Below, piece by piece: positions 1 through 4,944 of a DNA stretch of 5,849 nucleotides (its first letter is position 1; every line of letters begins with the position of its first letter). The notes beneath the pieces were generated by a model. The model had not been told where the DNA came from, did not search any database, and saw only the letters and a list, made by a program, of their open reading frames with translations. This stretch comes from Candidatus Zixiibacteriota bacterium. GTDB taxonomy: Bacteria > Zixibacteria > MSB-5A5 > GN15 > JAAZOE01. The DNA is taken from assembly GCA_030588275.1 (NCBI GenBank), contig JAUUYJ010000168.1, positions 1-5,849 on the forward strand, written 5' to 3'. Position numbers and translations under genes: made by a program.

Positions 1-560
1 AATTCCACTCCGGTCGAGGCCATCAGAATCCGGCCCGGTTCCACCTCGTAGATCCCCTCTTCGCGATTGCCATCGATTGAGGCACCTTTTCCCGGCAAAG
101 CGGCAAAAACATTTATGAGGTCCGGCAGATCACGAAAAATATGTTTAAATGCTTTTTTGAATCGCGTTGTAGTCTCTTTCTCGCCACTCAGTCGTCCTTC
201 GGAAGTAACAAGATAAACCCGCTCAACCAGATCAAGCTGGCGAATCCGTTCGGAGCGTAATTTTTTTTCAGGTGCCTGTTTCAAGGTTTCGGCCTGAGCC
301 GGCACCCCTTCTTCCCTGATCATTTTGGAAATTTCTGAGTGCTGGGCCTTGATGACATCCTCAATCCGGTGCATCGCTTCAATCGATTCAACCGCTCCCC
401 CCATTTCCTGCTCAATTTTGTGCAGGACTTGCCCTTGATTAAAAATTGTTGTCGTAATTCTTGGCTTGGGAAAGGAGGCGTACTCCGTCTGTATTTGATA
501 TTGAGAGTGGCCCCACTTGACCACCGAAGTTCGCCCTGCTGGAATATATTGTGGTGTCAT
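1..560 (-). CDS. conserved-looking hypothetical protein, N-terminal part (runs off left edge)
   Basis: I do not recognise this protein with confidence. The minus-strand frame is open from an ATG at 560 to the window edge, giving 186 codons plus two bases. The N-terminus (MTPQYIPAGRTSVVKWGHSQ) leads into a strand-rich stretch at about residues 22-50 containing PKPRITTTIF and GQVLHKIE. Residues 50-85 look helical and charged and carry several Met and His residues. Residues 86-105 are a polar linker. From residue 106 a second domain begins (DLVERVYLVTSEGRL) and continues through FKHIFRDLPDLINVF to a strand-like end. A Roadblock/LC7-like fold for the second part is only a guess. No signal peptide or membrane segment is visible. 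The gene is co-directional with nrdJ, but a strong hairpin lies between them, ending 13 nt before this ATG, and no Shine-Dalgarno is visible before it. The true start could therefore be a later codon. The reading frame itself is convincing: long, compositionally normal and not antisense to another gene. Confidence 0.72.
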   Translation of the reverse strand, partial: MTPQYIPAGRTSVVKWGHSQYQIQTEYASFPKPRITTTIFNQGQVLHKIEQEMGGAVESIEAMHRIEDVIKAQHSEISKMIREEGVPAQAETLKQAPEKKLRSERIRQLDLVERVYLVTSEGRLSGEKETTTRFKKAFKHIFRDLPDLINVFAALPGKGASIDGNREEGIYEVEPGRILMASTGVE

Positions 561-573
561 ATAGGAAAGTTAA

Positions 574-610
574 TAAAACGGAAAGGTCTGTCAAAGACCT
601 TTCCGTTTTA
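574..610 (-). terminator. perfect 16-bp hairpin terminator after nrdJ
   Basis: Bases 574-589 pair perfectly with 595-610 around a 5-nt loop (590-594). The core is ACGGAAAGGTCT, flanked by an A-run on one side and a T-run on the other. Read on the minus strand it starts 15 nt after the nrdJ stop and ends in TTTTATTAACTTT, as expected of a Rho-independent terminator for thyX-nrdJ. The A/T flanks are symmetrical, so it could also stop plus-strand transcription. The next minus-strand gene starts only 13 nt further on, so the hairpin may instead attenuate read-through into that gene. Confidence 0.85.
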
Positions 611-625
611 ATTTTGGAAAATTAA

Positions 626-2899
626 TCAGCATTTGGAATAGCCGCAACCGCGACAAACGACACATCCTGACTCATGCTCAACTCGTGCCCCGCAGTCGGG
701 ACAAAATTCGTTTGAGATATCAAGATCGTGCGCTATTATGCGACCATTCCCAAAGCGACGATGCAAAACCTGTGCGATCGCATCCGGAATTGATGAAATC
801 AGACCACCATTTCCGAAGACTGGCGATGAACCGCCGATCCCTTTGATCTGATTAACAATATTTCCAACCGGAATCCCGGATCGGAGCGCCAAAGAGATCA
901 AACGACAGATCGCTTCGGTATCGGCCATCGTTGAATGACCAGATTTACCAATCTGGGCAAAAACCTCAAATGGATTGCCATCGATACTATTGATCGTAAC
1001 ATAGAGATTGCCATAACCAGTTTTGATCTTGGTTGTCACACCGGTCAGATCTTCAGGACGCTCTCTCTTGATCGTTTTCGGTTTCTTCTCTTCAGAATCG
1101 GCCTTTTTTGCACTACCACTTGTCGAGAGAACCTGATCGGCTCGACAGCCATCACGATAAACGGTCACCCCTTTACAATCTAACTGATAGGCAACCGAGT
1201 ACGCCTTACTGACATCATCGACAGTAGCATCATGAGGCAGATTGATCGTCTTGGATACGGCATTGTCGGTATGTTTTTGCCAAACCGCCTGCATCCTGAC
1301 ATGATCTTCCGGTGAGACATCATGGGAGGTAACGAATATCTCCTTGATGTCGTTGGGGATTTCGTCAAACTCCAAAATCGATCCGGCGGCGGCAATCCGC
1401 TCCATCAGATCAACCGAGTAAAAGCCTCGTTTTTTGGCAATATCTTCAAAGTATGGATTAACTTCCAACATCTTGGTGTTATCCATTACCGTCCGTGTAA
1501 AACTTACCGCAAAAAGAGGCTCAATGCCGGATGAACATCCAGAGATGATTGAAATCGTTCCGGTCGGAGCAATCGTCGTCACCGTTGAATTGCGCATCCG
1601 AGGACCATTACCATCTTCATAGAATGATGATTTTTCCCATAATGGAAAGGGGTTTCTCTTTTTGGCCAGGTCGACAGAAGTTTTATGTCCAACCTCTTTC
1701 ATCCGAGACATAATCTTATCAGCCAGATCGTACGCTTCCGGTGAGCTATATTTGAGACCAAGACAAATCAGCATATCAGCCCAGCCCATAACGCCGAGAC
1801 CAATTTTACGATTACTCTTGGTCATAGCATCAATTTCCGGTAGCGGGTAACGATTCGCTTCGATTACGTTATCGAGGAAATGAACCGCTTTTTCGGTTGT
1901 TTCATCAAGCAGGTCCCAATCCACTTCATATTTGTACATTGAGGTGGTGTTGCCCGGATCGACAACCGCCTTGAGCATTTTTTGCAGATTGATTGATCCT
2001 AAGTTACAACTTTCATATGGCAAGAGCGGTTGTTCGCCACAAGGGTTGGTCGATTCGTATAGACCAACCTTGGTAACCGGGTTTTGACCGTTCATCCGGT
2101 CGATAAACATAACGCCCGGCTCGCCGGTTGCATGAGCATGATCAATGATCTGTTTATAAACTGTTCTGGCCGAAAGCTGGGCCGCCTTGCCATCCCGCAT
2201 AAACGGTTTTTCGGTTCGAGGATCAATCAGATCGTAATCGATGTCTTGCTCAACCGCAGTCATAAAGGCATCGGTGATTGCCACCGAGATGTTAAAGTTG
2301 GTCAGTTCACTGAGATCATCTTTACAGTTGATAAATGTCAGGATATCAGGATGATCGACGCGCAGGATTCCCATATTGGCTCCGCGACGGGTCCCCCCCT
2401 GCTTGACCGCTTCGGTCGCGGCGTTGATCACTTTCATAAATGAGATTGGTCCCGAAGCTACACCGGAAGTCGATGCGACAACCGAGTTTTGTGGCCGCAG
2501 ACGAGTGAAGGCAAAGCCGGTTCCGCCACCCGACTTATGGATCAGGGCGGTGTTTTTGACCGCCGTAAAAATCGAATCCATGCTATCGTCAATCGGCAGA
2601 ACGAAACAGGCAGATAGCTGTCCCAAAGGACGACCGGCATTCATCAAGGTTGGCGAGTTAGGCATAAATTGCAAGTCGGTCATCATGCGATAAAACTGTT
2701 CTTCGGTCTCCTTGATCTCCTCATTGGAACATCCATAAGTCTGATCGGGTGCTGAGATGGTGCGAGCTACGCGGCGAAACAGGCCATCGGGAGTTTCGAT
2801 AATAGCTCCCTTGCCATCTTTGGCCAAATATCGCCGCTCAAGTACTTTCAAGGCGTTTTCGGTAAGAACGGCCTTTTTAATTTCTATGTTATCTTCCAT
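626..2899 (-). CDS. nrdJ: adenosylcobalamin-dependent (class II) ribonucleoside-diphosphate reductase NrdJ
   Basis: This cytosolic enzyme reduces ribonucleotides to deoxyribonucleotides, using adenosylcobalamin to generate a thiyl radical. The protein is 757 residues and looks complete. Visible landmarks are NSPTLMNAG (81-89), redox Cys98 in LSACFVLP, KSGGGTGF (122-129), GGTRRGANMGIL (168-179), the active-site NPCGE with Asn285, radical Cys287 and Glu289, second redox Cys298 in SCNLGSINL, and APTGTISIISGCSSGIEP (444-461). Spacings match Thermotoga maritima NrdJ (C134, N320, C322, E324, C333). A Lys/Glu-rich linker (about 593-616) leads to a TSCPD-type domain (about 618-715). The C-terminus has CxxC at 733/736, Cys746 and Cys749, then the terminal CGYSKC pair (752/757), which in this family re-reduces the active site. 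There is no N-terminal ATP-cone, so overall-activity control by dATP through that domain is not expected. The ATG has GGAGG at 2907-2911, 7 nt upstream, inside the 16-nt gap after thyX. This indicates co-transcription with thyX. Confidence 0.97.
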   Translation of the reverse strand: MEDNIEIKKAVLTENALKVLERRYLAKDGKGAIIETPDGLFRRVARTISAPDQTYGCSNEEIKETEEQFYRMMTDLQFMPNSPTLMNAGRPLGQLSACFVLPIDDSMDSIFTAVKNTALIHKSGGGTGFAFTRLRPQNSVVASTSGVASGPISFMKVINAATEAVKQGGTRRGANMGILRVDHPDILTFINCKDDLSELTNFNISVAITDAFMTAVEQDIDYDLIDPRTEKPFMRDGKAAQLSARTVYKQIIDHAHATGEPGVMFIDRMNGQNPVTKVGLYESTNPCGEQPLLPYESCNLGSINLQKMLKAVVDPGNTTSMYKYEVDWDLLDETTEKAVHFLDNVIEANRYPLPEIDAMTKSNRKIGLGVMGWADMLICLGLKYSSPEAYDLADKIMSRMKEVGHKTSVDLAKKRNPFPLWEKSSFYEDGNGPRMRNSTVTTIAPTGTISIISGCSSGIEPLFAVSFTRTVMDNTKMLEVNPYFEDIAKKRGFYSVDLMERIAAAGSILEFDEIPNDIKEIFVTSHDVSPEDHVRMQAVWQKHTDNAVSKTINLPHDATVDDVSKAYSVAYQLDCKGVTVYRDGCRADQVLSTSGSAKKADSEEKKPKTIKRERPEDLTGVTTKIKTGYGNLYVTINSIDGNPFEVFAQIGKSGHSTMADTEAICRLISLALRSGIPVGNIVNQIKGIGGSSPVFGNGGLISSIPDAIAQVLHRRFGNGRIIAHDLDISNEFCPDCGARVEHESGCVVCRGCGYSKC

Positions 2900-2915
2900 G
2901 AGATATCCTCCGGTA

Positions 2916-3605
2916 CTATTCGTCCAAGATTTTTACACAAACATTGTCTTCATCAATTTCATAATCCCAAAATACTATGGGAGCTTCTTTTTTCATAACG
3001 CGCAACATTTCAAGGCAGATAACCCTGATTTCCCAGGCGGCGCGAGGATGACAACGAACCTGAAAGATATGTCTTAATTCGCGGAAGTTAGCCGAGATGA
3101 CAATCTCGGAAGTTGTTGCATTGGGAAGAATATAACGAGCATCCTCTTTGGGAACATCAGCTTTGACCATTTCGCTGTAAAGCTTTTCGGCATCTGATGC
3201 GATCTGCATATAAGATTCATAATAAGAACTGTTTTTAATCGCTTCCGGTACAACGATATCGTATTCACGCGTTTTCCCGTACTCAACATATCTTTGTGAT
3301 TCCTGAGAGGGAGACATCAGACGGTGCCGAACTAATTCGTGAGTGAATACGCGTGACCCACCCTTGATGCGAAAAGTCGCCATCGCATGTTCTAATACCG
3401 AATGATGTTTTTTGCGAATAATTTTTTTGATCAACACTTCGGTCGATGCGGGGGGATCATACCGATGAAACGACAGATAACAGGTCCGGCAAGCCCGCTC
3501 TATAATATCTTCCGCGCCGGGAGTAATCCCCATGAGAATTACCTCCGGCTTGGCTTCCAATTTATCCATATCAACCTTTTCCAGCACTTTTTCCGTTACA
3601 CTCAT
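2916..3605 (-). CDS. thyX: flavin-dependent thymidylate synthase ThyX
   Basis: ThyX makes dTMP from dUMP using methylene-tetrahydrofolate, FAD and NAD(P)H. It leaves tetrahydrofolate rather than dihydrofolate. With the ATG start at 3605 it has 229 residues, normal for the family. The family signature RHRxxSxxxxSxR is intact as RHRLMSPSQESQR (93-105), followed by YVEYGK. Other hallmarks are HHSVLEHAMATF (67-78) with the FAD-contacting His residues, and the C-terminal substrate-binding block with DARYILPNATTSE and NFRELRHIFQVR ending at Arg184. The frame is open upstream to a TTG at 3614 (three extra codons). However, AGGA at 3616-3619 lies 10 nt from the ATG and only 1 nt from the TTG, so I chose the ATG. 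It is first in an operon with nrdJ, so dTMP and dNTP synthesis are made from one transcript. A long leader and a NrdR/DnaA-like control region lie upstream. Confidence 0.96.
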   Translation of the reverse strand: MSVTEKVLEKVDMDKLEAKPEVILMGITPGAEDIIERACRTCYLSFHRYDPPASTEVLIKKIIRKKHHSVLEHAMATFRIKGGSRVFTHELVRHRLMSPSQESQRYVEYGKTREYDIVVPEAIKNSSYYESYMQIASDAEKLYSEMVKADVPKEDARYILPNATTSEIVISANFRELRHIFQVRCHPRAAWEIRVICLEMLRVMKKEAPIVFWDYEIDEDNVCVKILDE

Positions 3606-3615
3606 AATAATCAAA

Positions 3616-3621
3616 TCCTTT
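3616..3621 (-). promoter_or_regulatory. thyX ribosome binding site that decides the start codon
   Basis: Minus-strand AAAGGA ends 10 nt before the ATG at 3605, an acceptable spacing. The alternative in-frame TTG at 3614 lies 1 nt from it, too close for use. The longer 232-residue form beginning with TTG is therefore unlikely. Confidence 0.7.
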
Positions 3622-3664
3622 TAATCCTGATGTCACATTCTTCTTCATTTTTCTTTACTTTTTT

Positions 3665-3706
3665 TCATTTTTCATCATTCAAGGGCGCACAAAACCCTCC
3701 TGCCAT
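3665..3706 (-). CDS. possible 13-residue leader peptide upstream of thyX
   Basis: On the minus strand AGGAGG (plus 3718-3723) is followed after 11 nt by ATG and 13 codons, MAGGFCAPLNDEK, then TGA. It lies in the thyX leader, about 60 nt before the thyX ATG. Its start codon falls in the 4-nt loop of a 7-bp hairpin (3696-3713, one G-U pair in the RNA), and a second AGGAGG occurs inside it. Such an arrangement could couple leader translation to thyX expression. No run of a single regulatory codon is present, so a classical amino-acid attenuator is not supported. A chance ORF after a purine-rich stretch is a real alternative. Confidence 0.22.
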   Translation of the reverse strand: MAGGFCAPLNDEK

Positions 3707-3809
3707 CAGGAAGAAAACCTCCTATTGTATTGTTTATCAAAGGGTTGGCGAGCCTGAGAAACGCTTCCCAAGTGAGAAATCAGTTCGTTTACGCCCGACA
3801 GTTAAACTA

Positions 3810-3855
3810 TTTATAGGTACGTTAAATAATTCAACGTGTCAAATAAAATTTTCAA
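3810..3855 (-). promoter_or_regulatory. putative thyX-nrdJ promoter with internal dyad
   Basis: The minus strand has a perfect TTGACA at 3837-3842. The best downstream -10 candidate, TATAAA (3810-3815), is 21 bp away, which is long. An overlapping alternative is TTGAAA (3850-3855) with AATTAT (3826-3831) at 18 bp. I cannot choose between them. A 19-bp dyad, ACGTT-N9-AACGT (3819-3837), lies between or over these elements and could be an operator. Phased A-tracts sit directly upstream. Confidence 0.42.
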
Positions 3856-3870
3856 AAAAACGCAAAAAAA

Positions 3871-3886
3871 ACACAACATATTGTGG
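3871..3886. promoter_or_regulatory. NrdR box 1 (proximal)
   Basis: The 16-mer ACACAACATATTGTGG is an imperfect palindrome: CACAA pairs with TTGTG around a central ATAT-like core. It closely resembles the known NrdR box (roughly ACACwATATwTwGTGT). NrdR is the zinc-ribbon/ATP-cone repressor of ribonucleotide reductase genes in bacteria. The site lies about 30 bp upstream of the putative -35 of thyX-nrdJ, and a second box sits exactly 31 bp away. No nrdR gene is in the window. Confidence 0.72.
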
Positions 3887-3901
3887 CTCAATGAGAAAAA
3901 C

Positions 3902-3917
3902 TTACTCCATATTGTGG
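3902..3917. promoter_or_regulatory. NrdR box 2 (distal)
   Basis: TTACTCCATATTGTGG shares the 10-mer CATATTGTGG with box 1, in the same orientation and with a centre-to-centre distance of 31 bp. NrdR boxes typically occur in pairs about 31-32 bp apart, three helical turns. The left half-site is degenerate, as is common for one member of the pair. Its right end overlaps a DnaA-box-like sequence (3913-3921). Confidence 0.66.
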
Positions 3918-3921
3918 ATAA
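3913..3921 (-). promoter_or_regulatory. DnaA box, consensus match (TTATCCACA)
   Basis: The minus strand reads TTATCCACA, the canonical high-affinity DnaA box with no mismatch. It overlaps the right end of NrdR box 2 by 5 bp, so the two proteins may compete or cooperate. E. coli nrdAB has DnaA boxes upstream of its promoter together with NrdR boxes, a precedent for this placement. A single 9-mer can occur by chance; the nearby second site and the gene context raise confidence. Confidence 0.55.
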
Positions 3922-3935
3922 ACTTGTGCAAATCT

Positions 3936-3944
3936 TGTGGACAA
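3936..3944 (-). promoter_or_regulatory. DnaA-box-like site (TTGTCCACA)
   Basis: The minus strand reads TTGTCCACA, one base from the E. coli consensus and identical to the box form used in several actinobacteria. It has the same orientation as the first box, 23 bp away. It also contains the arm of a small inverted repeat (TGTGG 3936-3940, CCACA 3946-3950). Confidence 0.42.
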
Positions 3945-3982
3945 ACCACACTTTACTCCATAACTAACCATCTCACACCGCC

Positions 3983-4225
3983 TTACTCTTTCAGATGTTT
4001 GACCTGACGTAATTTACGAAATAGTTGCATATATTCTTTTATCATCATCTCCTCCGCCTCCGAAATTCCTTCCATCATCGGAATACCGATTTTCAGTACC
4101 GCCCTAACGATATCGGCGGTTGTCCGGTCATACTTTTTAGCCAGTTGAATCAGGCTATTCTTCAGTTCGTATGAGACAAAAATATTGAGGCAATGCTCTC
4201 CCCTGAGTTTTTTAATCGGTTCCAT
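3983..4225 (-). CDS. ribbon-helix-helix DNA-binding protein (small, hypothetical)
   Basis: This 80-residue protein has the pattern of a ribbon-helix-helix (CopG/Arc/MetJ-type) DNA-binding protein. After a short basic N-terminus (MEPIKKLRGEH), a strand (about 12-17, LNIFVS) is followed by helix A (about 18-31, YELKNSLIQLAKKY). A turn with DRTTADI then leads into helix B (about 35-48). Residues 53-80 form a charged amphipathic helix (EAEEMMIKEYMQLFRKLRQVK) that may mediate oligomerisation. The start ATG directly follows the TAA of the sigma-4-like gene (TAAATG). Its Shine-Dalgarno AAGGAGG (plus 4231-4237) lies inside the last codons of that gene, so translation is coupled. Such proteins normally act as dimeric repressors. 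The target is unknown; its own operon or the adjacent dNTP operon are the obvious candidates. No toxin gene accompanies it. Confidence 0.8.
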   Translation of the reverse strand: MEPIKKLRGEHCLNIFVSYELKNSLIQLAKKYDRTTADIVRAVLKIGIPMMEGISEAEEMMIKEYMQLFRKLRQVKHLKE

Positions 4226-4735
4226 TTATTCCTCCTTACCGATATGATATTTAACATGCCCAATAATGATTTGAGGCGTGCCGATTTTTATTTGGTATTT
4301 AGTTTTCAGAATATTGATAATCTTTTTCCAGGTCTCCTCCTTTGGCTTGGCCCGGATAAGGCGATTGATTGGTTCGGTTTGCGAATGCGAGCAGAGTGGG
4401 CAGTCCGCTTCGGTCTCTATATTGATCTGAAAACGATCCGACAGAAAACCGCTCAGTCTATTTCGGAGTTTCTTTAAGGCCCGGCTGTGAACCGCTTCAA
4501 GTCTGTAATCGGCCCGGCCGGTCAATTCTGATATGACCCGATATGGCATCCCCTGCAGATAAAACCGCCTGATAAAATCGGCTTCATCCGGGTCAAGGCT
4601 ATCGACCACATCATTGACCTGGGCGATTATCGCCTCGTTATAAGGGGGCGGAGCGCCAACTTCATGAATCTTCAGATCAGGGTCCCGCCCCAGATTAACA
4701 ATCCAATTTTGATAAACAATTCTATCCCGTCTCAT
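4226..4735 (-). CDS. sigma-70 region-4-like HTH protein with C-terminal CxxC...HxxxH motif
   Basis: This 169-residue protein has no name I recognise. Residues about 46-95 (LDPDEADFIRRFYLQG, then YRVISELTGRADYRLEAVHS and RALKKLRNRL) match the region-4 helix-turn-helix of sigma-70-like factors, but no region-2 domain precedes it. It is therefore not a complete sigma factor. The N-terminal 45 residues are a polar, Pro-containing segment. The C-terminal part has Cys112-x2-Cys115 with His117, a second predicted helical unit (about 133-158, ETWKKIINILKTKYQI and IGTPQIII), then His160-x3-His164. This suggests a CxxC/HxxxH zinc site bracketing a second HTH. Two DNA-contacting modules in one small protein suggest a transcriptional regulator or promoter-specific helper. 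GGAGG at 4748-4752 lies 12 nt upstream of the ATG, slightly long, but no other in-frame start fits. The last codons encode the ribosome binding site of the RHH gene. Confidence 0.75.
   Translation of the reverse strand: MRRDRIVYQNWIVNLGRDPDLKIHEVGAPPPYNEAIIAQVNDVVDSLDPDEADFIRRFYLQGMPYRVISELTGRADYRLEAVHSRALKKLRNRLSGFLSDRFQINIETEADCPLCSHSQTEPINRLIRAKPKEETWKKIINILKTKYQIKIGTPQIIIGHVKYHIGKEE
4231..4237 (-). promoter_or_regulatory. RHH-gene ribosome binding site inside the upstream gene
   Basis: Minus-strand AAGGAGG, 5 nt before the RHH ATG, is made of the Lys-Glu codons that end the sigma-4-like protein. The stop and next start abut (TAAATG). This geometry usually gives translational coupling and fixed stoichiometry. 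Confidence 0.85.
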
Positions 4736-4779
4736 AGCAGTTCTTATCCTCCCTGTGTTGTTTTTTTAAATTCTGGAAC

Positions 4780-4808
4780 ATGATGCGGGAAATCGGAGGA
4801 TTTGTCTA
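4780..4808 (-). promoter_or_regulatory. candidate promoter of the sigma-4-like/RHH operon
   Basis: On the minus strand TAGACA (4803-4808, five of six -35 bases) and CATCAT (4780-4785, four of six -10 bases) are separated by exactly 17 bp. Transcription would begin near 4773, leaving a leader of about 38 nt that contains the GGAGG at 4748-4752. The match is moderate, and promoter preferences of this organism are unknown. Confidence 0.4.
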
Positions 4809-4840
4809 ACACATCGGTGTCGCATGATGGTTGGATTTAT

Positions 4841-4859
4841 TTGTGACATCACATGTGAT
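4841..4859. promoter_or_regulatory. overlapping TGTGA dyads with a 12-bp perfect palindrome
   Basis: ATCACATGTGAT (4848-4859) is a perfect palindrome. It overlaps TGTGA-N2-TCACA (4842-4853), so three TGTGA/TCACA arms are packed into 19 bp. It lies near the middle of the 230-bp region between the divergent sigma-4-like and CPBP genes, where an operator serving both would sit. The half-site resembles CRP/FNR-family arms, but the usual N6 spacing is absent, so I do not assign the protein. Confidence 0.45.
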
Positions 4860-4911
4860 ACTGCATCCTGACAGATTTACAAAAATTAGACATTTGACTT
4901 TTGACCGACGT

Positions 4912-4940
4912 TTGCGCATGTTGGGCCATTGCTTTATGAC
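4912..4940 (+). promoter_or_regulatory. weak candidate promoter of the CPBP gene
   Basis: TTGCGC (4912-4917) and TATGAC (4935-4940) are 17 bp apart, ahead of the membrane-protease gene. The -35 matches only three of six bases. Two better -35-like sequences, TTGACT (4894-4899) and TTGACC (4901-4906), have no good -10 at normal spacing. Transcription from the candidate would start near 4947, within the TTGTGA/ATGTGA motif. Confidence 0.25.
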
Positions 4941-4944
4941 AAAC

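Larger units (their letters stand above)
3606..3982 (-). promoter_or_regulatory. 377-bp non-coding control region and leader of thyX-nrdJ
   Basis: No credible protein-coding gene occupies this stretch. In transcription order (descending coordinates) it holds: a TTACTCCATA repeat (3953-3962); two DnaA-box-like sites (3936-3944, 3913-3921); two NrdR-box-like sites (3902-3917, 3871-3886); A-tracts spaced about one helical turn apart (3845-3871); promoter elements with a dyad (3810-3855); and a leader of roughly 195 nt with a small hairpin and possible leader ORF. The last 60 nt before thyX are purine-rich on the transcript. No convincing terminator separates it from the RHH gene upstream, so read-through from that operon is possible. 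I looked for a cobalamin riboswitch in the leader because class II reductase needs B12, and did not find its conserved B12 box. Confidence 0.7.

Noticed and set aside
591..596. Promoter for the left-edge gene using the TTGACA in the hairpin loop
   Set aside because: No acceptable -10 lies 15-19 bp downstream on the minus strand, and the -35 would be inside a terminator loop.
339..611. Plus-strand 90-codon frame
   Set aside because: It lies antisense to the hypothetical gene and crosses the terminator hairpin. It has no ribosome site and no protein-like pattern.
3606..3810. Cobalamin riboswitch in the thyX-nrdJ leader
   Set aside because: A GGGAAGC stretch is present, but the conserved B12-box sequence and the flanking helices are not seen.
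3785..3962. Replication origin (AT-rich stretch with DnaA boxes)
   Set aside because: Only two convincing DnaA boxes are present, without a cluster, and without dnaA/dnaN/gidA-type neighbours. The reductase-promoter explanation fits better.
3402..4007. Plus-strand 201-codon frame across the control region
   Set aside because: It is antisense to the thyX 5' end and runs through operator and A-tract sequence. The translation is low-complexity and not protein-like.
4193..4477. Plus-strand 94-codon frame
   Set aside because: It is a shadow of the sigma-4-like gene, whose motifs on the opposite strand are clear.
3983..4735. Toxin-antitoxin pair with the RHH protein as antitoxin
   Set aside because: The partner is a sigma-4-like DNA-binding protein, with no resemblance to RelE, MazF, VapC or other toxins, and the gene order and length are atypical.
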